64,000 nt of DNA from Marivivens sp. (GTDB lineage: Bacteria; Pseudomonadota; Alphaproteobacteria; Rhodobacterales; Rhodobacteraceae). The notes below the pieces were generated by a model. That model was not told where the DNA came from. It did no database searches and worked only from the letters and a program-made list of their open reading frames with translations. How positions within the stretch are numbered: the stretch's first letter is position 1; each line of letters starts with the position of its first letter. The position numbers and the translations under genes are program-made. Positions 52,519 to 61,712 of this stretch are shown here, piece after piece. Location of the stretch: positions 460,815-524,814 of the forward strand of contig JAHEBU010000002.1 in NCBI GenBank assembly GCA_024642115.1, read 5' to 3'.

Positions 52519-52545
52519 CGGCCAAAAATAGCTTGTTTTTGGCCG
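52519..52545 (-). terminator. Hairpin terminator after the GH26-like gene
   Basis: CGGCCAAAAA and TTTTTGGCCG are perfect ten-base arms around a seven-base loop, 25 bases past the GH26-like stop codon. In the minus-strand transcript the stem is followed by AUUUUC. The stem itself has an A/U-rich inner part, so it could also end plus-strand transcripts. It closes the polysaccharide operon. Confidence 0.6.
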
Positions 52546-52570
52546 AAGCTCTATTTGAGCGGAAAGTTAC

Positions 52571-53467
52571 CTATTTTATCACGCGGTTTGCCAACCGCCA
52601 ATCGGGAAACCCATAGTCGTCAGGCCATGGATACACCTCTTGCTGATCGAAATAAACGACCCCGGACAACAGCGGTTTATCTGGTTGTGGCTGCCTAACC
52701 GAGGCTTCCCAGCTATCAACATATGCCTGACTGCCAGAGTATCCCAACTCGGCCACGATGACAGGTTTTCCATAGATAGAAGCGCGCGCGTATGTCTCGT
52801 CCAAGATTTGCTGATAGGTCCTCGGGGCCCCGAGAATCTCCTTTTCCCACGGTTCGTAGCCAAAGATTGAAATCCCGACCAGATCAACATAGTCGTCGCC
52901 GGGATAGTAGGCTTCCATGCCAGCGTCACCTGCGGGGGACCAGACCACGTTGATCTTTGGTGCCTCTTGGCGGCAAATATCGATCATTCGATGATAGGCG
53001 TTGATGTAATCCTCCGGCTTCCATCCAGCCCAGATGAACTGTCCTTCGTCACGCTCCATCTCGTGGCCCCAGCGGATCGAAACGGGGCTCTGCATGCCGC
53101 CAACAATCTTGCAAATCATGCGCATGTTGCCATCGTAATAGCCGTTCAGAATGCCGTTTCGTAGAAATTCGGGGGTGTTGCGTTCGTCGATGGTCCACGT
53201 CCAGGGTTCAATCGTGATGAGCAAAGCCCTGTTGCGTTCCAGGGCATACAGGTCCGCGTCCACCAGAGACGGCAACGAAACGTCTTCCCATGGTAGGAAA
53301 AGGTGTTCGATGATATTTTGCGTCTCGTTTGTGTAGTCGCCCTGCGGGTCAAACGCACCATATGGCATGGTGCCAGGCGGGATTGCGACAGCTGCTAAAG
53401 GCAGCAGACTGCAGGCTCCAGCAAGAGCATACAGCTTCAGAACTCTTATCATAGCTACCGAACGCAT
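52571..53467 (-). CDS. Exported GH26-like glycoside hydrolase
   Basis: This is a 298-residue exported protein: ATG 53467 has AGGAGG upstream and the signal peptide ends around AAVAIPP. The body matches the beta-mannanase/beta-1,3-xylanase clan (GH26). The acid/base Glu136 is in IRWGHEM, NVVWSPAG and YYPGDDYVDLVGISIFGYE follow, and the nucleophile Glu240 is in KPVIVAELG. The family has mannan, 1,3-xylan and mixed-glucan members. It lies 13 bases after a processive GT2 synthase. This suggests it trims or releases the polymer that synthase makes, as cellulases and lyases do in other exopolysaccharide operons. Confidence 0.8.
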   Translation of the reverse strand: MRSVAMIRVLKLYALAGACSLLPLAAVAIPPGTMPYGAFDPQGDYTNETQNIIEHLFLPWEDVSLPSLVDADLYALERNRALLITIEPWTWTIDERNTPEFLRNGILNGYYDGNMRMICKIVGGMQSPVSIRWGHEMERDEGQFIWAGWKPEDYINAYHRMIDICRQEAPKINVVWSPAGDAGMEAYYPGDDYVDLVGISIFGYEPWEKEILGAPRTYQQILDETYARASIYGKPVIVAELGYSGSQAYVDSWEASVRQPQPDKPLLSGVVYFDQQEVYPWPDDYGFPDWRLANRVIK

Positions 53468-53480
53468 GACATTTCCTCCT

Positions 53481-55316
53481 TTAGTTGGTGGAGACTTGCC
53501 CCGTTCCACCGGCCGGCTTGACGAATTTGAACGTAAACGAGTAGTCCAACGCGCCACGATCCGCGCTCCCGGCGCCTGCAACGCGTGAATTGACTTGGAC
53601 CAATCTTAGTGGCTCAAGACCTATTGCCAAAGCATACACACTTTCAGCCGATCTTTGGGCAAACGCGGTCCCGAACAGAAACACGATAGTTGTTACAAGC
53701 GCGGTCTGGGTCGCAAAACGCCGCCACGCACCTGCGAGGTGCCACCCCGATTCACCGTAGTGCCGCAGAACGACCACGATCAGAGTGAGACTGTAAAGAA
53801 GTCCCGAGAACAGGGTAAGAACATAGAAACCTTGGGCATTGTGTAGTCCACTGACAAACAAGACTGGCAAAATGCACCCCAAAGCAAGTGTGGCGTAAAC
53901 CGCAACGATCTTGAATGGTAGATCGCCCCGACCGTTTTGTCCTTTGGGTGTAATCCTGAAATCAACGAAATGCCCGGTCACAGCGTCGCGAACAGCTGCG
54001 ATACACCCCCACAGGACCCAAGGCCATTGAAGCATGACAAAGAGTGTGCGTTCCCAACTGATCACCGGCGCATCTGCCGGTCGAAACGCTTTTGACCGGC
54101 GAAGCAGAACAGCTATGGCCAAGATTGCGACGATTTGTGGAACAGCGTGAGCAAGATATTGAGGAAATGTTACCTCGGCATAACGGACATCAAAGACAAT
54201 TGCGTAGATCGGCAAAAGGTACATCGCAAGAAAGGTGAGCCCGAAAATGGGATAAAGCATTTGGCAGAACAGGAATTGTGCCCTAAGCCGGGGGCGCAGG
54301 GATGGCAGGTAGTTCGGCGTATACTGCAATAGCAGCGTGACCAGACTGCGGGACCATTGAAATTCTTGCGTGGCCAGGTCGGCCACAGTGGTCGGACCAT
54401 CCCCGATGGCGATGGCATCAATTGCATGAACGCCGTGCCAGCCCCCTGCGTTCAGAATCATCGTGGTAGAATGATCCTCTGCAAGTTCTGGCCCAAGCCC
54501 TCCGACTGCACTTAAGGCCGCTGTCCTGACAGCATAGTGCGAACCGATACACATTGGAGCAAAGCCATTTGTATAGCCGGCCTGAAGGACGCCATGAAAG
54601 GCCCCTTCGGTATGCAAACGGGTACGCGTTGCCCAGCTATCGCCAGCATTGGACGCACAGATGGATGGAGCGCTGACATATCCGACGCCTGGGTCGGCAA
54701 ATGGCCGGATCATTTCCCTCAGGTAATACGGCTGGGGCACATGATCCGAGTCCAGTTGGCTAACGATGTCATAGTCGCGATAGCCCCAACGATCATAGAA
54801 ATAGGCCAGATTTCCTTCCTTGCATCTAGTCCGGCGTGGCCAACTGGCCCGGTGGTAGTCTTCAATACCTTTTCGGCAAGACACCTTGACCCCGTGTTCG
54901 GCGCACCAACGATAAGTTTCCTCGGAAGGGTCCTCATCGGCCAGCCAGGTGTCGTGGGGATAATCCTGAGCAAGCATGGCCCGAAGCGTACGCTCGACAA
55001 TCTCGAACGGTTCAGACGGCGTTTTGGTCACGATCATCGCGACACGGTAGGCGTCGGGATGCGGATCGGGAGCAACGGACCTTACAGCCCGGACCGAAAA
55101 GAAAATGAAATAGGCCTGCAAGAATGAGATCCATCCCAGCAGCACTGAAACCGTCCAATATCGTACTGGGGCGGCATTGTGCGCGGGATCGAGCCACCAC
55201 ACCCAGAACCAAGCCGCGGTCGCGAGCCAGATTAGAACCAATGTCAAATAGATGACGGCTGTCCGTCCCTTGAGGATCCGCGCGAGGTGATGTTGTCCAG
55301 GCTCACGAAAAATCAT
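53481..55316 (-). CDS. Processive family 2 glycosyltransferase, cellulose-synthase-like
   Basis: This is an inner-membrane polysaccharide synthase of 611 residues. Two N-terminal helices are followed by a cytoplasmic GT2 domain and about six C-terminal helices that would form the export channel. The UDP-sugar aspartates are in ADEDPSEE and LDSDH (188-192), and the general base is in LAEDHST. The Q-x-x-R-W motif that holds the acceptor reads QEFQW (317-321), with Gln for Arg. No PilZ domain is present, so direct cyclic-di-GMP control is not expected. It overlaps galE upstream by 14 bases. Confidence 0.88.
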   Translation of the reverse strand: MIFREPGQHHLARILKGRTAVIYLTLVLIWLATAAWFWVWWLDPAHNAAPVRYWTVSVLLGWISFLQAYFIFFSVRAVRSVAPDPHPDAYRVAMIVTKTPSEPFEIVERTLRAMLAQDYPHDTWLADEDPSEETYRWCAEHGVKVSCRKGIEDYHRASWPRRTRCKEGNLAYFYDRWGYRDYDIVSQLDSDHVPQPYYLREMIRPFADPGVGYVSAPSICASNAGDSWATRTRLHTEGAFHGVLQAGYTNGFAPMCIGSHYAVRTAALSAVGGLGPELAEDHSTTMILNAGGWHGVHAIDAIAIGDGPTTVADLATQEFQWSRSLVTLLLQYTPNYLPSLRPRLRAQFLFCQMLYPIFGLTFLAMYLLPIYAIVFDVRYAEVTFPQYLAHAVPQIVAILAIAVLLRRSKAFRPADAPVISWERTLFVMLQWPWVLWGCIAAVRDAVTGHFVDFRITPKGQNGRGDLPFKIVAVYATLALGCILPVLFVSGLHNAQGFYVLTLFSGLLYSLTLIVVVLRHYGESGWHLAGAWRRFATQTALVTTIVFLFGTAFAQRSAESVYALAIGLEPLRLVQVNSRVAGAGSADRGALDYSFTFKFVKPAGGTGQVSTN

Positions 55317-56301
55317 GCTGCATCACTCCGAACCAGGGTGCGGCATGCCGCAGGATTGTGGTGATGTCGGAAAGTTCAGCACGAAACCCCAGCACGCGCG
55401 AGGCCTGGGTAGGATCAGCGGTCAACACAGGGGGATCGCCCGGGCGGCGGGGTCCGATTTTGACTGGCAGTGGGCGACCAGTCAGGTCCTCGATTCCACC
55501 CACGATTTCCCGGATCGAATGGCCCTTGCCAGTACCCAGATTGAGACGGACGGTCTCACCTCCAGCGATCAGGTAGTCCAGCGCTAGAACATGGGCTCGG
55601 GCAAGATCGCTGACATGAATGAAGTCCCGAATACAGGTCCCGTCGGGGGTAGGATAATCCGTCCCGAATATAGAGAGGGCTGGCCCAGTTCCGGCTGCTG
55701 CCATCAGGGCCAATGGAATCAAATGGGTTTCCGGGTCATGTCTTTCGCCCAGCTCGCCGGCAGGGTCCGCTCCTGCGGCATTGAAGTAGCGCAGGGCGGC
55801 ATAGCGCAGACCATAGGCTGCCGCGTGGTCAGCCAACATCTGCTCGCCGATTAGTTTGGTCCTGCCATAGGGGTTAATCGGCACCTGCGGGCTGTATTCC
55901 TGGATCGGCAGGTGATCGGGTACGCCATAGGTGGCGCAACTGGACGAAAATACGATCCGATCCACCCCGGTTGAATGGGCAGCCTGCAGAAGCGAAATCA
56001 TCCCACCGACATTGTTGTCATAGTAAGCCAATGGATCGCGGACACTTTCACCGACATAGGCCGATGCGGCAAAATGAAGAATAGCGTTGATTTTGTGCGC
56101 ACGAATTGCAGTTTCAACTGCCGCTCGATCCCGAATATCAGCTTGTACGAAGGGACCAAACCTTACTGCATCAGCGTGACCCACAGACAGGTTGTCGATT
56201 GCCACTGGAACATAGCCGGCAACCTTAAGAGCCTTACAGGTATGTGACCCTATGAAACCGGCTCCGCCAGATACCAGAACTCGGGTCACAGTTTTTCCCA
56301 T
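55303..56301 (-). CDS. galE: UDP-glucose 4-epimerase
   Basis: This enzyme interconverts UDP-glucose and UDP-galactose, 332 residues. It is an extended SDR with NAD motif GGAGFIGSH (12-20), the catalytic serine in FSSSCATYG, and Tyr145/Lys149 in NPYGRTK. The RYFNAAGADPAGELGE segment is typical of GalE. The start overlaps the preceding stop in TAATG, and its stop lies inside the start of the synthase gene, so the operon is tightly coupled. Confidence 0.93.
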   Translation of the reverse strand: MGKTVTRVLVSGGAGFIGSHTCKALKVAGYVPVAIDNLSVGHADAVRFGPFVQADIRDRAAVETAIRAHKINAILHFAASAYVGESVRDPLAYYDNNVGGMISLLQAAHSTGVDRIVFSSSCATYGVPDHLPIQEYSPQVPINPYGRTKLIGEQMLADHAAAYGLRYAALRYFNAAGADPAGELGERHDPETHLIPLALMAAAGTGPALSIFGTDYPTPDGTCIRDFIHVSDLARAHVLALDYLIAGGETVRLNLGTGKGHSIREIVGGIEDLTGRPLPVKIGPRRPGDPPVLTADPTQASRVLGFRAELSDITTILRHAAPWFGVMQHDFS

Positions 56302-57314
56302 TATTGAACCAGCGCGTCTGTCAGTCTGGGTCCGATCAGTTCCTCTCTGAACCAGGCGATCATGTGATCGAGGCCCTCATCCAAAGATACTTTCGGTGCC
56401 CAATCGAGAACCGCTGCCGCACGGCCAATATCCGGGCGTCGCTGGCGCGGATCATCTTTTGGCAGGCTGGTAAATTCGATCCGTGACCGTGTCAGAGTCT
56501 TTCGCTGAACGATTTTTGCAAGGTCCAAGATCGTGAACTCATCGGGATTGCCTATGTTGACGGGCATGGTTTCATTCGAAGCCATCAGCCGGACGAGTCC
56601 GTCCACCATGTCTGAAACAAAGCAGAAAGACCTTGTTTGACTACCGTCGCCATAGATTGTCAGATTTTCACCCTCAAGCGCCTGAACGATAAAGTTTGAC
56701 ACGACCCGGCCATCCTTTGGATGCATCCTTGGGCCATAAGTGTTAAATATCCTCGCGACGCGGGTCTGAACCCCATAAAGCTCGTTATATTCCCAGAATA
56801 GTGTTTCGGCCGCACGCTTGCCTTCGTCGTAGCAGGCACGCGGCCCACATGTGTTGACGTTGCCGTTGTAGCTTTCCACCTGAAGGGGAATCTCGGGATC
56901 GCCGTAAATTTCGGAAGTCGAGGATTGTAGAATCCTTGCTCCCTTGCGACGCGCCAGATCGAGAAGATTTTTTGCCCCAATAATGTTGGTCATCAAAGTA
57001 TGGATTGGATTCTGCTGATAGCTGGGTGGCGACGCAGCGCAGGCCATGTTGTATATCTGATTTACCGGTTCTTTGATCTTGAGGGGGATACAAACATCTT
57101 GTTCGATAAGACTGAAATCAGGATTTTCAATAAATGGCGCAACGTTCCTCCGGCTTCCCGTCTGAAAATTATCGACACAAATGATCCGATTTCCCTCGCC
57201 GAGCAATTTTTCGCAAAGATGTGACCCCAGGAATCCGCCCCCCCCTGCGATCAATATTGTAATGCGCTCGCGACGCTGAGAGCCATGGCTCTCTTCGAAT
57301 GCCAGATCCTTCAT
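56301..57314 (-). CDS. UDP-glucuronate decarboxylase (UDP-xylose synthase)
   Basis: This enzyme converts UDP-glucuronate to UDP-xylose with enzyme-bound NAD. The 337-residue extended SDR has GGGGFLGSH (24-32), the substrate loop CAASPPSYQQNPIHT, the serine in SSTSEIYGDPE, and Tyr162/Lys166 in CYDEGKR, all hallmark UXS features. ATG 57314 has GGGGAAGG upstream. It is the first gene of the operon with galE, the GT2 synthase and the GH26-like hydrolase. This implies xylose, or a sugar derived from it, in the polymer. No UDP-glucose dehydrogenase is in the window. Confidence 0.92.
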   Translation of the reverse strand: MKDLAFEESHGSQRRERITILIAGGGGFLGSHLCEKLLGEGNRIICVDNFQTGSRRNVAPFIENPDFSLIEQDVCIPLKIKEPVNQIYNMACAASPPSYQQNPIHTLMTNIIGAKNLLDLARRKGARILQSSTSEIYGDPEIPLQVESYNGNVNTCGPRACYDEGKRAAETLFWEYNELYGVQTRVARIFNTYGPRMHPKDGRVVSNFIVQALEGENLTIYGDGSQTRSFCFVSDMVDGLVRLMASNETMPVNIGNPDEFTILDLAKIVQRKTLTRSRIEFTSLPKDDPRQRRPDIGRAAAVLDWAPKVSLDEGLDHMIAWFREELIGPRLTDALVQ

Positions 57315-57792
57315 TTTACACCTTCCCCAGATGCAGACAATTTTACGACCAGAAAACCTTGACGTACACCGTGTGGCCAAACCCCGAAAAAAGAAGCAAT
57401 GTAAAAATTATTTCTGGTTAACAAAGAGTTGCCTATGCGACCCCATACCTCAACCGGCGTTTTGTCAACTTGCAGCCACGTTTTTGCCCATTTTTTGTCA
57501 CAATCGAAAACAAGCACCCAATATTTGGTATACTATTTCCTAAACTTCACTATTTCATTCAATTCTAGCGCGAGTGAATTAATTTGATTATATTCAGGCG
57601 TGTGCGGACTGCAAACGCGCGAATCGCTCTTGCTGCCAAAACCCATCCCTCTAGCCCCTAGAATGAGCCGGCAATATCCAAAACCGAACACTCAACGCCC
57701 GGTCGGTTGTCCCTGCCTTGGCAACATGGCGACGGTACAATACGGCCCTCAGATCCAAATCCCTGCCCTCGCCGAGTTCATACATGGATCGA
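57315..57792. other. 478-base A+T-rich intergenic region upstream of the polysaccharide operon
   Basis: I see no gene. The region is much richer in A and T than the rest of the window, especially 57480-57600, and probably contains the promoter of the polysaccharide operon. It also holds the 3' end of the Sel1 gene's transcript. Short open frames here have no ribosome site or recognisable domain. Confidence 0.5.
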
Positions 57793-58911
57793 TCAGAGCT
57801 GTTCGATCAGCAAGGAGACGACGTCGGGGCGCATGACCGAGTCATCGCACGATGCAATTGGCGCCAATTTGCGACAAGCCTGATCCATTGCCCGAAGGGT
57901 ACGTCTACCTGCAAATCCGTCAGGTTGTCCAATCTCGTAGCCTGCACCTGCAAGTTTGCGCTGCAATGCAAAGATTGCGGCGTTAGAGTTCGCTTTCAAT
58001 AAGTCTGCTCCAAACCCTTTGGTAACAAGTTCGGGATGGTCGATGACCTGCTGGGCCACGGCCGAATAGGCGTCCCGGCTACGCGCGACAGCAGCCTGGA
58101 TCGAGACATCAAGCTGCCAAGCTTCGGAATCGGCGAGAAGCGGACGATACTGATCAAGATACTGACGAGCGTCCGCGGGTCTGCGCATCACGTTTAACCC
58201 GTTGCCGGACCTTACGAGTTTGATAAGATATATGGCAGCCTGGGAGTTTCCGGATGCCGCGGCCCTTTCCAGCATAGCGATCGTTTCAGGGCCGGATGCT
58301 GAAACAGAAATACCCCACATATGACGTTGAGCATCCAAAACCTCGATCCGGTCGTTGCCCACCGCCCTGCCCCGCTCCGCATAACCGGCAAACTTTCCAC
58401 GCGACCGGGCTCCACCGCCGAGATACCCATACATGGCGCCCTCTGCCAGTGTAGACCAAGCCGAGCCGACCCCCATTTCGCCGGCCCTGACGAGCATCGC
58501 CTCGGCTTCGGCCGGGTCCTTTTCGCTCCACATCATGGCCATGCCGTACTGGTAGATCCCGTTGCCGTTTCCAGCCGCTGCAGCCTTTTCAAAATACTCA
58601 AGCGCCTTGGGCCAATCCTGTTGAATGACTGTCCCATACAGATAGAGGCTACCCAGTGTCACCAGGGCGTCAACACTTCCGGAAGCGACGGATGCCTCGA
58701 GTAGACGGACACCTTCCCGCGTATCGTCGGTTTCCACATTTGAAGAATAGACGAGGGCAATACCCCTCTGGCGCATGACCTCTGGCGTCTCACCGCCAGC
58801 CGCCTCTTGTGCTAACAATGGTGTCGCAAGAACCATCACCACGCTGGAAGCTGCGAGGATCAGCCGTGATCGCGGACCTTGCAGAAACAAATGTACCTTG
58901 GATCTGAACAT
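57793..58911 (-). CDS. Exported Sel1-repeat protein with peptidoglycan-binding-like end
   Basis: This is a 372-residue protein from ATG 58911 (AGGGGAA upstream). A long basic N-terminus and hydrophobic stretch ending TPLLAQ make a signal peptide. TPR-like Sel1 repeats follow from about residue 60, for example GSVDALVTLGSLYLYGTVIQQDWPK style units (about residues 80-105) and NGIYQYGMAMMWSEKD. The C-terminal FALQRKLAGAGYEIGQPDGF resembles a PG_binding_1 helix bundle. It is probably a periplasmic scaffold that may organise polysaccharide export, judging only from its neighbours. Confidence 0.82.
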   Translation of the reverse strand: MFRSKVHLFLQGPRSRLILAASSVVMVLATPLLAQEAAGGETPEVMRQRGIALVYSSNVETDDTREGVRLLEASVASGSVDALVTLGSLYLYGTVIQQDWPKALEYFEKAAAAGNGNGIYQYGMAMMWSEKDPAEAEAMLVRAGEMGVGSAWSTLAEGAMYGYLGGGARSRGKFAGYAERGRAVGNDRIEVLDAQRHMWGISVSASGPETIAMLERAAASGNSQAAIYLIKLVRSGNGLNVMRRPADARQYLDQYRPLLADSEAWQLDVSIQAAVARSRDAYSAVAQQVIDHPELVTKGFGADLLKANSNAAIFALQRKLAGAGYEIGQPDGFAGRRTLRAMDQACRKLAPIASCDDSVMRPDVVSLLIEQL

Positions 58912-59207
58912 CTTGAATTCCCCTTTGGTGCAAACACATCCCCGATTGCTCGAGGCCCCAACGACCAATGTAACCAAAAATCTCGCCACCCGAAATAAAA
59001 TCGTATGCCAGCGAGATTGCCTACCATTTTAATGCTTTAAGGTGAGTAAATTTACCTCAAATTTACTTCAGGTTGATTCCGAGCCATTCTGAAAAGCGGT
59101 GTTTCCCAGCACAAGCCATTTTGGCAAGACTTGACAGATGTTGACCCGCATCATTCAAGATTTCCCTGACGCTGCTTGACGAGCAGAGATTTCGGCAGCT
59201 TGGGATC
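58912..59207. other. 296-base intergenic region
   Basis: I see no gene. It contains the promoter side of the Sel1 gene and the 3' side of the first acyltransferase gene, both minus strand. It is A+T-rich around 59030-59070 and has no strong hairpin that I can find. Confidence 0.4.
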
Positions 59208-60215
59208 CTAAGAACTGGTCGGAATCCGAAACTTAAGTCGAGAAAGTGGCTCTTCGAGGAGATACCATGAGATTGTCGCTGCAATTACTGTAAGAATAGA
59301 CATAACAAGAAACGTCTTTGGTCCGCTTACGAAATATTGCGGAAACACCTGCACGAAAAGCCACCACACGGCTAGATGATACATATATACCCCATAACTG
59401 ATCTTGCTCAGAAACACTGCTACCCGGCTCTGCAATGCCCATCCGATCGGACCGCGATATCCTACGAAAGCTCCCAGAACAATCGCACAAAGGGCCGGTT
59501 GCGCAACCAACCGATAAGTATCGGAATCAGAATACCCGTCCCAAAGATAGAACGGCGAGAAAATGACTATGATTGCCACGACCATGGCCCCGTTTGAGCT
59601 CAAAACAGCGCTAAAGTCTTCGTGCTGGGCCAAAAGATAGGTGAGGGCCCCCGCAAGAATGGGATCGAAAGGCAGTACAAAAAACCGCCACCATCCGTCA
59701 ATTCCAAAATGTCCGCCATGGGTATGCAAGAACATCGCAGTAAACATCAGACCAATTGTGACGATATAAATTTTCCGAATTGGCAATAGCAAAATAACCA
59801 GCGGCCAAATGAGATAGAATTGTTCAAGTACGTTAAGGCTCCACAGGTGCCCGGCCACCCACGGCTTAACGGATTGAGACCAGGCAAAATATATATTCGA
59901 AGCCTGAAAAATATGCCAAGGCCAAACTCCTCGAAAGCCGTCGATGTCGAAAATGAAGCCAACGATCACAAGAACTGCCAAAGCAGGGAACAGGCGCAAT
60001 GCGCGACGGGCATAAAAATTGAGGACATGAATACGACGGCCACTTTGTTTGGCCGTCCAAAGGATGTGGGTAATCAGAAACCCACTTACGACAAAGAACA
60101 GCGAGACCCGCAAGTCCTCCGTCAAGGGGTTCTTGTCCCAGAAATGTACGAAAAGCACCCCTATCATGGCAAGAGCGCGAAGCCCGTCTATCTGCAGACG
60201 TCGTCCTTGTATCAA
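59208..60215 (-). CDS. Acyltransferase family 3 membrane protein
   Basis: This is an integral-membrane O-acyltransferase of the Acyl_transf_3 (OafA/ExoZ) family, about 335 residues with some ten helices. The conserved opening LQIDGLRALAMIGVLFVHFW carries the catalytic-site histidine, and the Arg-rich NFYARRALRLFPAL segment follows. Members acetylate or succinylate sugars of exopolysaccharide or lipopolysaccharide. No ATG fits the N-terminus. I prefer TTG at 60215, which has GAGGA six bases upstream; TTG at 60242 is an alternative. There is no C-terminal SGNH domain. Confidence 0.82.
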   Translation of the reverse strand: MIQGRRLQIDGLRALAMIGVLFVHFWDKNPLTEDLRVSLFFVVSGFLITHILWTAKQSGRRIHVLNFYARRALRLFPALAVLVIVGFIFDIDGFRGVWPWHIFQASNIYFAWSQSVKPWVAGHLWSLNVLEQFYLIWPLVILLLPIRKIYIVTIGLMFTAMFLHTHGGHFGIDGWWRFFVLPFDPILAGALTYLLAQHEDFSAVLSSNGAMVVAIIVIFSPFYLWDGYSDSDTYRLVAQPALCAIVLGAFVGYRGPIGWALQSRVAVFLSKISYGVYMYHLAVWWLFVQVFPQYFVSGPKTFLVMSILTVIAATISWYLLEEPLSRLKFRIPTSS

Positions 60216-60293
60216 TCGCCATCCTCGTTTGTCTTTAGGCAAAACCTATGCCGATATTGACGCTGAGGCAATCCCAGCAAAAAGCCTATTTGT

Positions 60294-61400
60294 TTAAGTA
60301 TTAACCGACGACTGCTGGCTTCGACGCAGGAACGGCCTCTCGATAACCCGCCAACTTATGCCCCCGACTACGTAGACGACAGGGATCGAGACAAGTGCAA
60401 AGGTAGGTCCTGTGATCCCGACAAATCCGAAACTATATAGAAGGGTCAGAAGAAGTTGTTGGATTGGCCAGCCCCAGATGTACATCCCGTAAGAAGGATC
60501 GAAAGAGCCAGTTGCACGGCTTGTCGGATGCCATCCAAAGCGCCCAAACCATAAAAGAGGGTAACAGGCAAACAGAGGAAACATCACGGGAGCGAGTTTG
60601 CTCCATTCGGGAATTACGGTCATAGCCACAATCAATCCAATCAGGGAAAGCGTGGCAATCCGACGATTGGGAGTATGATTCCCGACATGAAGCCGCATAG
60701 CTAATCCAGCCGAAAAACTCGGAAATAGAAAGGCCAGACCACCCAGTCCTGGAATATGCAACTTACTCTGAAAAAAGTAAACTGATCCGGCCACGACCAA
60801 AGCCACAGACAGGTTCTTTCTGAGCGCACCAAAAACGAACAGGAGCCCGACGATCACGTAACAGGCCATCTCGATGCGGATCGTCCAGATAACTGCATTC
60901 AAGGAGTGTGATAGCCAGACTTGGGCCGCACTTCTACCTGAATAGAACGAGACTGAAGCCATCCAAAGCCGACTATCTTGAAAGGTTAAAACCCTGAACA
61001 GTGATGTCCATACAGCTGGATCGGCAAGATGGGCGCGAACGCCCTCTTGTGAAAATGCCGATCCAATCACGAGAACGGTCACGAGATTTGCAACTATGAA
61101 CGCCGGCAAGATACGTCTGGCACGTTTCAACGCGAATTGGCCAAGACTGTGCGAGCGAAGGGCGCTATCGGTCACTAAAAAGCCGCTGAGGATAAAAAAG
61201 AGATAGACACCGTAAACGCCTGCAATCTCACCTGTGACCATCTGGAATGGCTCGTAGTCCTCGAAAGTGTCCGCAATCAAGAATGCATGAGAAAAAATGA
61301 CCGCTCCTGCTGCGACGATGCGCAACAAGTCAAAACCAGGATAAAATTGTCCATTTGCAATATTGGTTTTAGCGGCATTCGCTGCAGTTCTTGGGTTCAT
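60294..61400 (-). CDS. Second acyltransferase family 3 membrane protein
   Basis: This is another Acyl_transf_3 protein, 368 residues with about ten helices. The motif segment is FDLLRIVAAGAVIFSHAFLI, with LKRARRILPAF after it. It is only distantly similar to its neighbour, so this is not a recent tandem duplication. ATG 61400 gives a sensible N-terminus just before the first helix and has AAGGTGAT upstream; ATG 61508 is possible but adds an unusual leader. It ends about 80 bases before the other acyltransferase. Sugar O-acylation of the nearby polysaccharide is likely but unproven. Confidence 0.83.
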   Translation of the reverse strand: MNPRTAANAAKTNIANGQFYPGFDLLRIVAAGAVIFSHAFLIADTFEDYEPFQMVTGEIAGVYGVYLFFILSGFLVTDSALRSHSLGQFALKRARRILPAFIVANLVTVLVIGSAFSQEGVRAHLADPAVWTSLFRVLTFQDSRLWMASVSFYSGRSAAQVWLSHSLNAVIWTIRIEMACYVIVGLLFVFGALRKNLSVALVVAGSVYFFQSKLHIPGLGGLAFLFPSFSAGLAMRLHVGNHTPNRRIATLSLIGLIVAMTVIPEWSKLAPVMFPLFACYPLLWFGRFGWHPTSRATGSFDPSYGMYIWGWPIQQLLLTLLYSFGFVGITGPTFALVSIPVVYVVGGISWRVIERPFLRRSQQSSVNT

Positions 61401-61712
61401 GTGCTTAAGATCACCTTTGCACCTCTGCAAAAAAGCAAGAATGAAGTTTTGAAAATAACTGGTTAGAGGACATGAATTCATGTGGGTTCTGGAAATGAAT
61501 GTTGTCAAGGTATTCTTTTGTCAGGATATGGTGCTTCCCACCTTTTGGACGGTAGCGTCAGATCGACGCAAATTCAGTTCGGTTTTCGGGCCATCGCCTT
61601 AACTTCGACTGCGGAGAGCCTGCGCCGCTCGACGGATGCTGTCTGAGAGGCACCTCAGAGAGTGTGAAAAGTCCGGATGTGAAAGAGTACTAAAATCTGC
61701 TAATCTCATCCG
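61401..61712. other. 312-base divergent intergenic region
   Basis: This lies between the second acyltransferase (minus) and the methyltransferase (plus). I see no gene or strong hairpin. Promoters for both directions must lie here. Confidence 0.4.

Noticed and set aside
57600..57836. A short plus-strand open frame upstream of the polysaccharide operon
   Set aside because: It overlaps the 3' end of the Sel1 gene and has no motif or ribosome site.
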